From the NCBI RefSeq assembly GCF_963666025.1, contig NZ_OY762552.1, forward strand, positions 2,692,501-2,756,500: a DNA stretch of 64,000 bases, written 5' to 3'. Positions within the stretch are counted from its first letter, which is position 1, and the number at the start of each line of letters is the position of its first letter. A model generated the notes under the pieces. It searched no databases, had not been told where the DNA came from, and worked only from the letters and a program-made list of their open reading frames with translations. Shown one piece after another: positions 34,347 to 43,454 of this stretch. The stretch is from an uncultured Methanobacterium sp. GTDB taxonomy: Archaea; Methanobacteriota; Methanobacteria; Methanobacteriales; Methanobacteriaceae. A program made the translations under genes and the position numbers.

Positions 34347-35510
34347 ATGAAAATAGTTCATGTAATGGATTGGTATATGCCCAATATGGGTTATCAGGAG
34401 AATTTTTTACCGTTAGAACAAAAAAAATTAGGTAATGATGTAGAAATAATATGCAGCGATCGAATACCTAAAATAGAGGGATTTAAAGAAACTATCGGAA
34501 TCAAACTCCAAAATCGTATTATAGGTGAAGGTAATTTTCCTGATAACGGGATTAATATACATAGATTGAATTGTTATGAAATTAGAGGTTTAGTTTTTTT
34601 AAAAGGTTTAAAGAAAAAAATAGATGAGTTAAAACCAGACATTGTTCATTTACACGGTTCTCTTACTTTATCCACATTTAGAGTTCTTATTTCGCTTAAT
34701 AATAAAAATTATAAAATAGTTGTTGATGATCATTCAAATATAAATAATATGAATTTATCGCTAGTATATAAAGTTAGTTTTAAACTTTTTTATAAAATTT
34801 ATAGTCGTAAAGTGGCTTGTTTTTTGCCTGTTACGTACTCTGCAGAGAATAATTTAAAAAATATTTTAGGTATTAATGACGATAAAATAAATATAATTCA
34901 TTTGGGTGGAAGCTCAAACAGATTCTATAGAAATGAATTGATGAGAAGAGAAGCACGAAGAGAATTAAATTTAGACCATGATGATATCTTACTTATTTTT
35001 GCAGGCAAATTTACCAAAAAAAAAGATGTTCATGTTCTAATTGAATCTTTAAATTTATCAATATTAGAAAATTTGAAACTCTTGTTAATAGGTCAGGGTT
35101 CTGAATACTATATGAATTACTTATATTCATTAGTTAAAAAATTTAATTTACAAAATAATATCATTTTTAAAGATTTTGTTCCAAATTATAATTTACCTAA
35201 ATATTATAACGCTGCAGATATAGGGGTTTGGCCTGGAAACCATTCTATAACTGTTATTGAAGCTTCTTTAACGGGCTTACCTATTATAATACCTGATAAC
35301 ATTTTAGCATACAAAATTTTTACAGAAAATTGTGCAGGAATTGGATTTCAACGAGGGAATGTTAATCAACTAGCAGAGTTAATCACCCAATTGGCATCCG
35401 ATAAACCTTTAAGGGATAAATTAATGTTAAATGCAATTAAACTGGGTGAAACGACATTATCCTGGAAAAAAATAGCTGAAAAAACTATTGATATATATTT
35501 AAATTATTAA
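34347..35510 (+). CDS. Glycosyltransferase family 4 protein
   Basis: 387 residues, GT-B layout: MKIVHVMDWYMPNMGYQENF, IVHLHGSLTLSTF, VVDDHSNI, then LIFAGKFTKKKDVHVLIESL and a shortened donor motif GVWPGNHSITVIEASLTGLPIII. The replacement of the usual EAFG segment by NHSITVIEA is a mild departure from other GT4 enzymes here. GAGGAAAAT precedes the ATG. Base composition is the lowest-G+C of the glycan locus, like the FkbM gene, so these two may have a different origin. Confidence 0.84.
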   Translation: MKIVHVMDWYMPNMGYQENFLPLEQKKLGNDVEIICSDRIPKIEGFKETIGIKLQNRIIGEGNFPDNGINIHRLNCYEIRGLVFLKGLKKKIDELKPDIVHLHGSLTLSTFRVLISLNNKNYKIVVDDHSNINNMNLSLVYKVSFKLFYKIYSRKVACFLPVTYSAENNLKNILGINDDKINIIHLGGSSNRFYRNELMRREARRELNLDHDDILLIFAGKFTKKKDVHVLIESLNLSILENLKLLLIGQGSEYYMNYLYSLVKKFNLQNNIIFKDFVPNYNLPKYYNAADIGVWPGNHSITVIEASLTGLPIIIPDNILAYKIFTENCAGIGFQRGNVNQLAELITQLASDKPLRDKLMLNAIKLGETTLSWKKIAEKTIDIYLNY

Positions 35511-35540
35511 GTTATGATTTTAAGATTAATGGAATATCAT

Positions 35541-35578
35541 TAAAAACACTTAGAGAGTCATTAACTCTCCCAAGTGTT
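35541..35578 (-). terminator. Hairpin terminator of the CARDB/SGNH surface protein
   Basis: A long inverted repeat (AACACTTAGAGAGT at 35545-35558 with ACTCTCCCAAGTGTT at 35564-35578, one mismatch/bulge) encloses the stop codon at 35561-35563. On the minus strand a five-T run follows. Confidence 0.65.
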
Positions 35579-38500
35579 GTATGCGTAGTTCAAAAAACCA
35601 ATGAATTCTTCTGTTGCTTTCTGGTTGCCTTCTGCATCAGGGTGGTCATCACCATCATGGTATGGTGAAATTCCATCGTAATCTGATGCATAAATATATT
35701 CTAATGTTCCGTTGATATAGCGATGGTGTGAATTGATTTCAGAGAGTACGCAGTAGAAATCAAAGACAAATACATTATTTCCAGTGTAACCTGATAACCA
35801 TCCGCTAGGGTCCACAAGCCAATTACATAGTTCCTGAGTTTTTTGATAACTAGTGACAGTTGTTTCCCCTGGTGGGGTGATTAACACAAACATCTTCTCC
35901 GGATGGGCAGCGAAGTATGTTTTAAGATTATTGTAGATAGTTTTCTCATCATCTACACTGTCTCCTACCTCGCTATTGGGGAAACATGATTTGAACATGA
36001 CGATTTCATTTTCTCCACCTGGATTGGATATAGTATTTGTGTATACTGTTTCGGAGGTGTCATTGTAGACGTATGGCATTTTATTATCATTAAACCAGAG
36101 ATCCCAATCACCAGTGTCAGTATGATCACCTAAAGTAGTACCATCTCCCATGCTTGGACCCCAGCCATAATTAGTGTCTGTGATATAGTAATTATTTTCA
36201 TTTAAGGCAGCCCCTAAATTACCATTTTCTGTAGCTAACCAATTACTTCCACAAGAATGGTGGATAAAGGTTAATTTAACAGTTGATGATGGACTGATAA
36301 TTATGTCTTCAATCACAGTCACGTTTTGTATCAACACATTGTTGGTTTCATAAGTTTCATTTATTTCGTAGTTTCTGTCTGTGTTGAGTGTTAGTGTGTG
36401 TGTTCCTGTGGTGGTGGGTGTCCAGGTCCAGGTTAGTGTGGTGGTTGTTCCTGCGGCTAGGTTGGTTATGCGTTGTGTTCCTAGGGTGGTTGTTCCGTCT
36501 ACTAGTTTTACGTTGAATGCGCCGGTGTCTAGTGTTCCGTTGTTTTTGATGGTGGCGTTTATTGTGTATGTGTTATTTAGGTACGGGGTTTCAGGAATTT
36601 GTAAGTTAGTTGGCACGAGGTCTGGAAGGTTATTTAGAATCATTGTCGTATTTTTCGTGATTATGTTGTTGTTTTCGTTGGATTCGGGTATTTCGTAGTT
36701 TCTGTCTGTGTTGAGTGTTAGTGTGTGTGTTCCTGTGGTGGTGGGTGTCCAGGTCCAGGTTAGTGTGGTGGTTGTTCCTGCGGCTAGGTTGGTTATGCGT
36801 TGTGTTCCTAGGGTGGTTGTTCCGTCTACTAGTTTTACGTTGAATGCGCCTGCATCCACTGTTCCATTATTCTTGATAGTTGCATTAATGGTGTATACAT
36901 TATTCACATAAATTGTTGAAGGAATCTGCAAGTTAGTTGGCACGAGGTCTGGAAGGTTATTTAGAATCACGGTTGTGTTTGTTGTGATTATGTTGTTGTT
37001 TTCGTTGGATTCGGGTATTTCGTAGTTTCTGTCTGTGTTGAGTGTTAGTGTGTGTGTTCCTGTGGTGGTGGGTGTCCAGGTCCAGGTTAGTGTGGTGGTT
37101 GTTCCTGCGGCTAGGTTGGTTATGCGTTGTGTTCCTAGGGTGGTTGTTCCGTCTACTAGTTTTACGTTGAATGCGCCGGTGTTTAGTGTTCCGTTGTTTT
37201 TGATGGTGGCGTTTATTGTGTATGTGTTATTTAGGTAGGGTGTGGTTGGTGTTTGTAGGTTTAGTGGTGTGAGGTCTGCGATGGCTGTTACGGTTGTGTT
37301 TGTTGTGATTATGTTGTTGTTTTCGTTGGATTCGGGTATTTCGTAGTTTCTGTCTGTGTTGAGTGTTAGTGTGTGTGTTCCTGTGGTGGTGGGTGTCCAG
37401 GTCCAGGTTAGTGTGGTGGTTGTTCCTGCGGCTAGGTTGGTTATGCGTTGTGTTCCTAGGGTGGTTGTTCCGTCTACTAGTTTTACGTTGAATGCGCCGG
37501 TGTCTAGTGTTCCGTTGTTTTTGATGGTGGCGTTTATTGTGTATGTGTTATTTAGGTAGGGTGTGGTTGGTGTTTGTAGGTTTAGTGGTGTGAGGTCTGC
37601 GATGGCTGTTACGGTTGTGTTTGTTGTGATTATGTTGTTGTTTTCGTTGTTTTCGGGTATGGTGTTGTTTGGGTCTACTTGTGCTTTTAGTGTGTGTGTT
37701 CCGGGTGTGTTGGATATGTATGTGTAGTTTAGTGTGGTGGTTGAGCCAGGTGAAAGTGTGCTTACTGTTTGTTGTCCGATTGGTGTGGTTCCATCGTATA
37801 ATGTTACGTTGAAGTTGTTTGCTGCGAGTGTACCTTTATTCCATATGGTCACGTTTACCGTGTATGGTAAGCCTGTGTACATGGTACTGGAGTTAGTGGT
37901 TATAGTAGTAGGTGTGAGGTCTGCGATGGCTGTTACGGTTGTGTTTGTTGTGATTATGTTGTTGTTTTCGTTGGATTCGGGTATTTCGTAGTTTCTGTCT
38001 GTGTTGAGTGTTAGTGTGTGTGTTCCTGTGGTGGTGGGTGTCCAGGTCCAGGTTAGTGTGGTGGTTGTTCCTGCGGCTAGGTTGGTTATGCGTTGTGTTC
38101 CTAGGGTGGTTGTTCCGTCTACTAGTTTTACGTTGAATGCGCCGGTGTTTAGTGTTCCGTTGTTTTTGATGGTGGCGTTTATTGTGTATGTGTTATTTAG
38201 GTAGGGTGTGGTTGGTGTTTGTAGGTTTAGTGGTGTGAGGTCTGCGATGGCTGTTACGGTTGTGTTTGTTGTGATTATGTTGTTGTTTTCGTTGGATTCG
38301 GGTATTTCGTAGTTTCTGTCTGTGTTGAGTGTTAGTGTGTGTGTTCCTGTGGTGGTGGGTGTCCAGGTCCAGGTTAGTGTGGTGGTTGTTCCTGCGGCTA
38401 GGTTGGTTATGCGTTGTGTTCCTAGGGTGGTTGTTCCGTCTACTAGTTTTACGTTGAATGCGCCGGTGTCTAGTGTTCCGTTGTTTTTGATGGTGGCGTT

Positions 38501-41500
38501 TATTGTGTATGTGTTATTTAGGTAGGGTGTGGTTGGTGTTTGTAGGTTTAGTGGTGTGAGGTCTGCGATGGCTGTTACGGTTGTGTTTGTTGTGATTATG
38601 TTGTTGTTTTCGTTGTTTTCGGGTATGGTGTTGTTTGGGTCTACTTGTGCTTTTAGTGTGTGTGTTCCGGGTGTGTTGGTTGTGAATGTGTAGTTTAGTG
38701 TGGTTGTTGCTCCTGGTGTGAGTGTGGTTATTGTTTGTTGTCCGATTTGTGTGGTTCCATCGTATAATGTTACGTTGAAGTTGTTTGCTGCGAGTGTACC
38801 TTTATTCCATATGGTCACATTGACTGTGTATGGCACGTTAGTGTACATGGTGCCGGGTGCAGTAATGTTGGTGGGTATGAGGTCAGCGATTGCGGTTACA
38901 CTGACTATTTTATCAATTTCATTGTTATTTTCAAAGTTTTCTAATACAGTGTTTCCTGTGTCTGCTACTGCTTTTAGTGTGTGTGTTCCGGGTGTGATGG
39001 GGAACCAGGTGAAGTTTAGAATTATTGTGGATCCTGCATTTAATCCGGTTACTGTTTGTTGACCAATTTCTGTTGTGTTATCGAATAATTTAACTGTAAA
39101 TGAGGTTGCATTGGTTGTTCCGTTGTTTTTAACTGTTACGTTTACTGTGGAGTTTACTCCTGTGTAAATTGTTCCAGGTGTGGCTATTAATTCGGGTATT
39201 AAATCAGCAATAGGGGTTATTGGGATATTGTTGGTTTTTTCGTTGTTATCTTCATGATTCTCAAATATGGTGTTGTTTGGGTCTACTTGTGCTTTTAGTG
39301 TGTGTGTCCCTGGTGTGTTGGTTGTGTATGTGTAGTTTAGTGTGGTTGTTGCTCCAGGTGAAAGCGTGCTTACTGTTTGTTGCCCGATTGGTGTGGTTCC
39401 ATCGTATAATGTTACGTTAAAGTTGTTTGCTGCGAGTGTTCCGTTGTTCCATATAGTCACGTTGACTGTGTATGGTAGTCCGGTGTACATGGTGCTGGAG
39501 TTAGTGGTTATGGTGGTGGGTATGAGGTCTGCGATGGCTGTTACATCCACACTTTTGGTTTTGTCATTGTTAGTTTCGTTTATTTCGTAAATTGCACTGG
39601 TACTGTCTGCTACTGCTTTTAGTGTGTGTGTTCCGGGTGTGGTTGGGAACCAGTTAAATGAAACCTGGCTGGTTGCACCAGTATTCAGGTTGGAAATGGT
39701 TTGTGTTCCTAGGCTGGTTGTTCCGTCGAAAAGTTCTACTTGGAATGTTCCTGCATTGGCATCTCCATTGTTGGCCACAGTAACGTTCACGGTGTAGGGT
39801 AAACCAGTGTAGATAGTACTGTTGGTGGTTATTGTGGTTGGAATAAGGTCTGCTCTTCCGGTTGTAGTGGTGGTATTGGTCCGGTTGTTGTTGGTTTCGT
39901 TTATTTCGTATTGTTGGTTGAGTGAGTCTACTACTGCTTGCAAGGTATGCAGACCGACGGTTTGTGGTATCCAGTTCCAGGTTAGGAGTGTGGTGCCTCC
40001 TATTGCCAGGTTGCTCACGTTTTGTGTTCCCAGGCTGCTGGTTCCGTCGAATAATTCTACATTAAATGCAGTGGATGCTGCGTCTCCAATATTGGCTACC
40101 GTCACGTATACAGGGTATGATATGAAGGTGTAGGGTGCTGGGGGTACTTCCACCTTGGTTGATACCAGATCCGGTCGTCCAGTGGCTGTGGTGGTTTTGG
40201 TTATCTGGTTGTTGGTTTCATCTATCTCAACAATGGCATTTGACGAGTCTAGTACTGCCATTAATGTGTGTAATCCGGTTGTTCCAAAGGCAGGTGTCCA
40301 GTAAAAGGTGACGTTAGTTATGTTGTTCATTCCAATGCCAGTAACGGTTTTTGTATCAAATACTGTGCCGTTATCTAAAAGCTGGACCTGGAATGAGCCG
40401 GCATCAGCATCTCCACTATTGGTAATTGTAACATTAACCGGGTAACTCGTGCAGGTGTAAGGACTGCCAGGCACTTCTAAAGCGGTTGGTATGAGTTCTG
40501 CTCTTCCAACAACGGTGCTGGTGTTGGTTAGGTTGTTGTTGGTTTCGTTTATTTCATAAATAGTATCAAGTGGGTCTATTTCTGCTAGGAGTGTGTGCAG
40601 TCCAGTGTCTCCAAAGGCAGGTGTCCAGTTGAAGGTTAGGGTTGTGCTGGCCATCATCCCCAGGTTACTGATGGTCTGGGTTCCGATGATGCTGCCGTTA
40701 GCTATCAGCCTCACCAAAATGGATGATGCTGCCGCATCACCTGCATTAAGTACAGTTACATTTATCTGGTGGATCACATCAGTGTAAGGGTTCACCGGTA
40801 CTTCTAAAATGGTTGTTTTAAGGTCTGCTCTTCCAGTAGCAGTGCTGGTGTTGGTTAGGTTGTTGTTGGTTTCGTTTATTTCATAAATAGTATCAAGTGG
40901 GTCTATTTCTGCTAGGAGTGTGTGCAGTCCAGTGTCTCCAAAGGCAGGTGTCCAGGTGAAGTTCAATACTGCACTGCTACCTGATGCCAGATTTTCGATG
41001 GTCTGGGTCCCGATGGTATTACCGTTATCCTTCAACCTCACCACAACTGAAGTTGCAGCAGCATCTCCATTGTTTGCCACAGTCACATTCACCGGGTAGG
41101 ATACTCCAGTGTAAGTGTTTGTTTGTACTGCTACAGTGGTTGGTATCAGGTCTGGCCTGCCAGTTACAGTAACATCCTGAGTTAAATTGTTGTTGGTTTC
41201 ATTCTTTTCCACATCTTCATTATCTGAATCTACTGTAAACAGAAGAGTATGTGATCCAGGTGTTCCAATATCCGGGATCCAGTTCCAGTAAAGAATAACA
41301 TAATCCCCAATTTTCAGGCTCTCAATTCTCTGTGTACTGACTGTAACTCCATTATCCTTAAGTCGCACATTAAATGGAACTGCATCTGCATTTCCAGTAT
41401 TACTCACTTTCACTGTTAACTGGTAGGGTAAACCAGTGTAGGAACTTGAAGGGTAAGTTATATTGGAGGGTACTAAATCCGGTTTCAACGGTGAAATAAC

Positions 41501-42940
41501 AATTATACTGGTGGACATGGTTTGATTGTTCACCGTGGCATTCACAATTGAAGTTCCAGAAATAAAATTAGCCAGATAAGTTGTGTTAGCTATCCCGTTT
41601 ACAGTTTTACCAGTTAATGGGTTCACAGTACCATAAATATCCGTTGCAAAAAGAACATCGGTTCCATCAGGAACATAACCCCCTGGTTGCACATCGTTAG
41701 AATTCCATGTAAGATCTGCAGTAAATGTGGCAGTTGATCCACCAGTCACGTTAGTTGCGTTTCCAGTAATTCTCAAAACAATCCAGGGGCTATAGTTCAC
41801 AGAACCGGCAATACTACTGCTGGGATTATCATTGGAACCCCACCAGTTGTTTTCGGCACTGGTGATCCACTCTGAATACTCATTTGAATAAATACCACTA
41901 CCTGAGCTTGCAGTATTGTTAAGAATGCTGTTGTAGTGAACATTACCTCCATTGAAGAACAGTGCACCACCAGTGTTACCTGCAGTGTTTCCGGTGAACT
42001 TACTGCCAGTTATAGTAATGTTTTGTATCAAGCTGCAAATGGCCCCACCATCACTTAAGGCGCTGTTATTGGTAAATTCACTTCCAGATATTGAACATAT
42101 TGTACTCTCATATGCTTCATTGTATATAGCACCGCCCTGACCACTTGTGGCCTGATTGTTGATGAAGGTACAGTTGGATATGGTTATTGATTCAACTCCG
42201 TATTGATATATGCTTCCCCCATCGGTTGCAGTGTTACCTGTGAAAGTACTGCCGGAAATGGTTAAATAACCATAATTCTGGCATATCGCACCCCCCTGGC
42301 TGACACCCTTGTTAGTGGTGAAAGTACTTCTGGTAATGGTCACTGGTTTGTTTGTAACGCCCGAGTTATATATGGCACCACCAGTAGTTGCTGAGTTATT
42401 TGAAAAATCACTATCAATCACATTCAAAGTACCTTCATTATAAATAGCCCCACCATACCGGAAACCGGCATATATGGCTTTATTACAGGCTAAAGTACAA
42501 TTTATTACATTTAAAGTACTTTCTGGGTCATTATTTGCAATAGCCCCTCCCCCATCGGCTGCCGATCCATTAATTAGGGTTAAGTTAGCTATTGTAACCA
42601 CAATTGACGAAGATTCAGGAATATTAAATATATTACCCAACTGCTGGGCATCAATTATGGTGCCGGTTTTACTCTGGCCCTGGATGGTCATATTCTTATT
42701 AAGAACTATATTGGTGTTATTTTCTCCAGAATAAGTACCACTCGCGATAATAACTGTTCCTGCAGGGTTTACTGATGTAACACCCTTACTAACACTTAAA
42801 TATGGATTATCTATCGTACCGTTACCGGTAGCATCGCTTCCGGTGGTGTTCACATAGATATTATCCGCTGCTGATACTGCTCCTGAAAAAACTATTCCAA
42901 ATATAAAAACTAACGCTAGTATTATCAATTGTTTTTTCAT
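35561..42940 (-). CDS. Giant surface protein: beta-helix, 16 CARDB repeats, C-terminal SGNH-like domain
   Basis: 2459 residues from the ATG at 42940, which has GGGTG five bases upstream (a TTG at 42955 would be the longest start). A signal peptide (MKKQLIILALVFIFG, AVSA cleavage) is followed by about 335 residues of parallel beta-helix repeats (GGAIYN, TITGSKFTGNTA), an Ig-like domain, then 16 CARDB units of about 107 residues beginning ADLTP, PDLVP or PDLIP. Several units are almost identical. The last 240 residues form a globular domain resembling SGNH hydrolases: Ser in FIHHSCG, then FKSCFPNSEVGD, and Asp/His in DDHPDAEGNQ. No membrane anchor follows, so the possible enzyme is displayed at the end of a long stalk or released. 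Substrate unknown; glycan deacylation is a guess. Confidence 0.83.
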   Translation of the reverse strand: MKKQLIILALVFIFGIVFSGAVSAADNIYVNTTGSDATGNGTIDNPYLSVSKGVTSVNPAGTVIIASGTYSGENNTNIVLNKNMTIQGQSKTGTIIDAQQLGNIFNIPESSSIVVTIANLTLINGSAADGGGAIANNDPESTLNVINCTLACNKAIYAGFRYGGAIYNEGTLNVIDSDFSNNSATTGGAIYNSGVTNKPVTITRSTFTTNKGVSQGGAICQNYGYLTISGSTFTGNTATDGGSIYQYGVESITISNCTFINNQATSGQGGAIYNEAYESTICSISGSEFTNNSALSDGGAICSLIQNITITGSKFTGNTAGNTGGALFFNGGNVHYNSILNNTASSGSGIYSNEYSEWITSAENNWWGSNDNPSSSIAGSVNYSPWIVLRITGNATNVTGGSTATFTADLTWNSNDVQPGGYVPDGTDVLFATDIYGTVNPLTGKTVNGIANTTYLANFISGTSIVNATVNNQTMSTSIIVISPLKPDLVPSNITYPSSSYTGLPYQLTVKVSNTGNADAVPFNVRLKDNGVTVSTQRIESLKIGDYVILYWNWIPDIGTPGSHTLLFTVDSDNEDVEKNETNNNLTQDVTVTGRPDLIPTTVAVQTNTYTGVSYPVNVTVANNGDAAATSVVVRLKDNGNTIGTQTIENLASGSSAVLNFTWTPAFGDTGLHTLLAEIDPLDTIYEINETNNNLTNTSTATGRADLKTTILEVPVNPYTDVIHQINVTVLNAGDAAASSILVRLIANGSIIGTQTISNLGMMASTTLTFNWTPAFGDTGLHTLLAEIDPLDTIYEINETNNNLTNTSTVVGRAELIPTALEVPGSPYTCTSYPVNVTITNSGDADAGSFQVQLLDNGTVFDTKTVTGIGMNNITNVTFYWTPAFGTTGLHTLMAVLDSSNAIVEIDETNNQITKTTTATGRPDLVSTKVEVPPAPYTFISYPVYVTVANIGDAASTAFNVELFDGTSSLGTQNVSNLAIGGTTLLTWNWIPQTVGLHTLQAVVDSLNQQYEINETNNNRTNTTTTTGRADLIPTTITTNSTIYTGLPYTVNVTVANNGDANAGTFQVELFDGTTSLGTQTISNLNTGATSQVSFNWFPTTPGTHTLKAVADSTSAIYEINETNNDKTKSVDVTAIADLIPTTITTNSSTMYTGLPYTVNVTIWNNGTLAANNFNVTLYDGTTPIGQQTVSTLSPGATTTLNYTYTTNTPGTHTLKAQVDPNNTIFENHEDNNEKTNNIPITPIADLIPELIATPGTIYTGVNSTVNVTVKNNGTTNATSFTVKLFDNTTEIGQQTVTGLNAGSTIILNFTWFPITPGTHTLKAVADTGNTVLENFENNNEIDKIVSVTAIADLIPTNITAPGTMYTNVPYTVNVTIWNKGTLAANNFNVTLYDGTTQIGQQTITTLTPGATTTLNYTFTTNTPGTHTLKAQVDPNNTIPENNENNNIITTNTTVTAIADLTPLNLQTPTTPYLNNTYTINATIKNNGTLDTGAFNVKLVDGTTTLGTQRITNLAAGTTTTLTWTWTPTTTGTHTLTLNTDRNYEIPESNENNNIITTNTTVTAIADLTPLNLQTPTTPYLNNTYTINATIKNNGTLNTGAFNVKLVDGTTTLGTQRITNLAAGTTTTLTWTWTPTTTGTHTLTLNTDRNYEIPESNENNNIITTNTTVTAIADLTPTTITTNSSTMYTGLPYTVNVTIWNKGTLAANNFNVTLYDGTTPIGQQTVSTLSPGSTTTLNYTYISNTPGTHTLKAQVDPNNTIPENNENNNIITTNTTVTAIADLTPLNLQTPTTPYLNNTYTINATIKNNGTLDTGAFNVKLVDGTTTLGTQRITNLAAGTTTTLTWTWTPTTTGTHTLTLNTDRNYEIPESNENNNIITTNTTVTAIADLTPLNLQTPTTPYLNNTYTINATIKNNGTLNTGAFNVKLVDGTTTLGTQRITNLAAGTTTTLTWTWTPTTTGTHTLTLNTDRNYEIPESNENNNIITTNTTVILNNLPDLVPTNLQIPSTIYVNNVYTINATIKNNGTVDAGAFNVKLVDGTTTLGTQRITNLAAGTTTTLTWTWTPTTTGTHTLTLNTDRNYEIPESNENNNIITKNTTMILNNLPDLVPTNLQIPETPYLNNTYTINATIKNNGTLDTGAFNVKLVDGTTTLGTQRITNLAAGTTTTLTWTWTPTTTGTHTLTLNTDRNYEINETYETNNVLIQNVTVIEDIIISPSSTVKLTFIHHSCGSNWLATENGNLGAALNENNYYITDTNYGWGPSMGDGTTLGDHTDTGDWDLWFNDNKMPYVYNDTSETVYTNTISNPGGENEIVMFKSCFPNSEVGDSVDDEKTIYNNLKTYFAAHPEKMFVLITPPGETTVTSYQKTQELCNWLVDPSGWLSGYTGNNVFVFDFYCVLSEINSHHRYINGTLEYIYASDYDGISPYHDGDDHPDAEGNQKATEEFIGFLNYAYNTWES
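36368..38620 (-). repeat. Tandem near-identical CARDB-encoding DNA repeats
   Basis: Units of 321-327 bases start at offsets 36381, 36708, 37035 and 37356 on one side and 38001 and 38322 on the other. The block beginning at 37035 recurs after 966 bases, so a three-unit module is itself duplicated. Identity at the DNA level is close to complete within blocks, more than protein conservation would need, which implies recent duplication or gene conversion. Confidence 0.88.
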
Positions 42941-43416
42941 TTTACACCCGCCCAACTTTAACAGACGTTAACATATCCTCATTAGATCAAAAAAATTATA
43001 TTATCTTTCAATTTTAAGTTTAACAATCAATATTCCATTTAATTCATAATATATTACGAACTATTTTTTGTCAAAACATATTAATATATTTTGATTAATT
43101 TGATTAGCTGGATTGGACTATAATTGAAAAAAATTCTGTAAATTCTATATAAAAATGAATGGTTTTTCACAAAATTACAAACTTCAAAGGTTTTTATAAA
43201 AATAGTTTAAATATGCAATAATGTGTTTAACTACTGAAAAAGTTCATAAATCAAAGAATTACTTAAGTGTTGTTGGAAGGGGTTAGTTGAGTATTTAACA
43301 CGCATTTTTATACAAAAAATGGAGTTTAATGGTTTTGGTATTGTTAAATTGAAAATAAATTAGAACTATTAACATTTTTTTAACAAGATTTTAAAACTTA
43401 GAAAATTTGTCTTAAG
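42941..43416. other. AT-rich intergenic region between two giant surface genes
   Basis: About 480 bases. It must contain the promoter of the CARDB/SGNH gene; several TATA-like stretches exist and I cannot choose among them. No gene and no TGTGA palindrome seen. Confidence 0.4.
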
Positions 43417-43454
43417 TTTAAAAAAAGTAAAGGATCAACTTTCATTGATCCTTT
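43417..43454 (-). terminator. Hairpin terminator of the DUF3344/PKD/CARDB protein
   Basis: AAAGGATCAA (43429-43438) and TTGATCCTTT (43445-43454) form a perfect ten-base stem with a six-base loop directly after the stop codon, followed on the minus strand by a seven-T run. Confidence 0.75.

Noticed and set aside
36381..38525. CRISPR-like array from regularly spaced repeats
   Set aside because: Units are 321-327 bases, fully coding, and explained by CARDB protein repeats on the minus strand.
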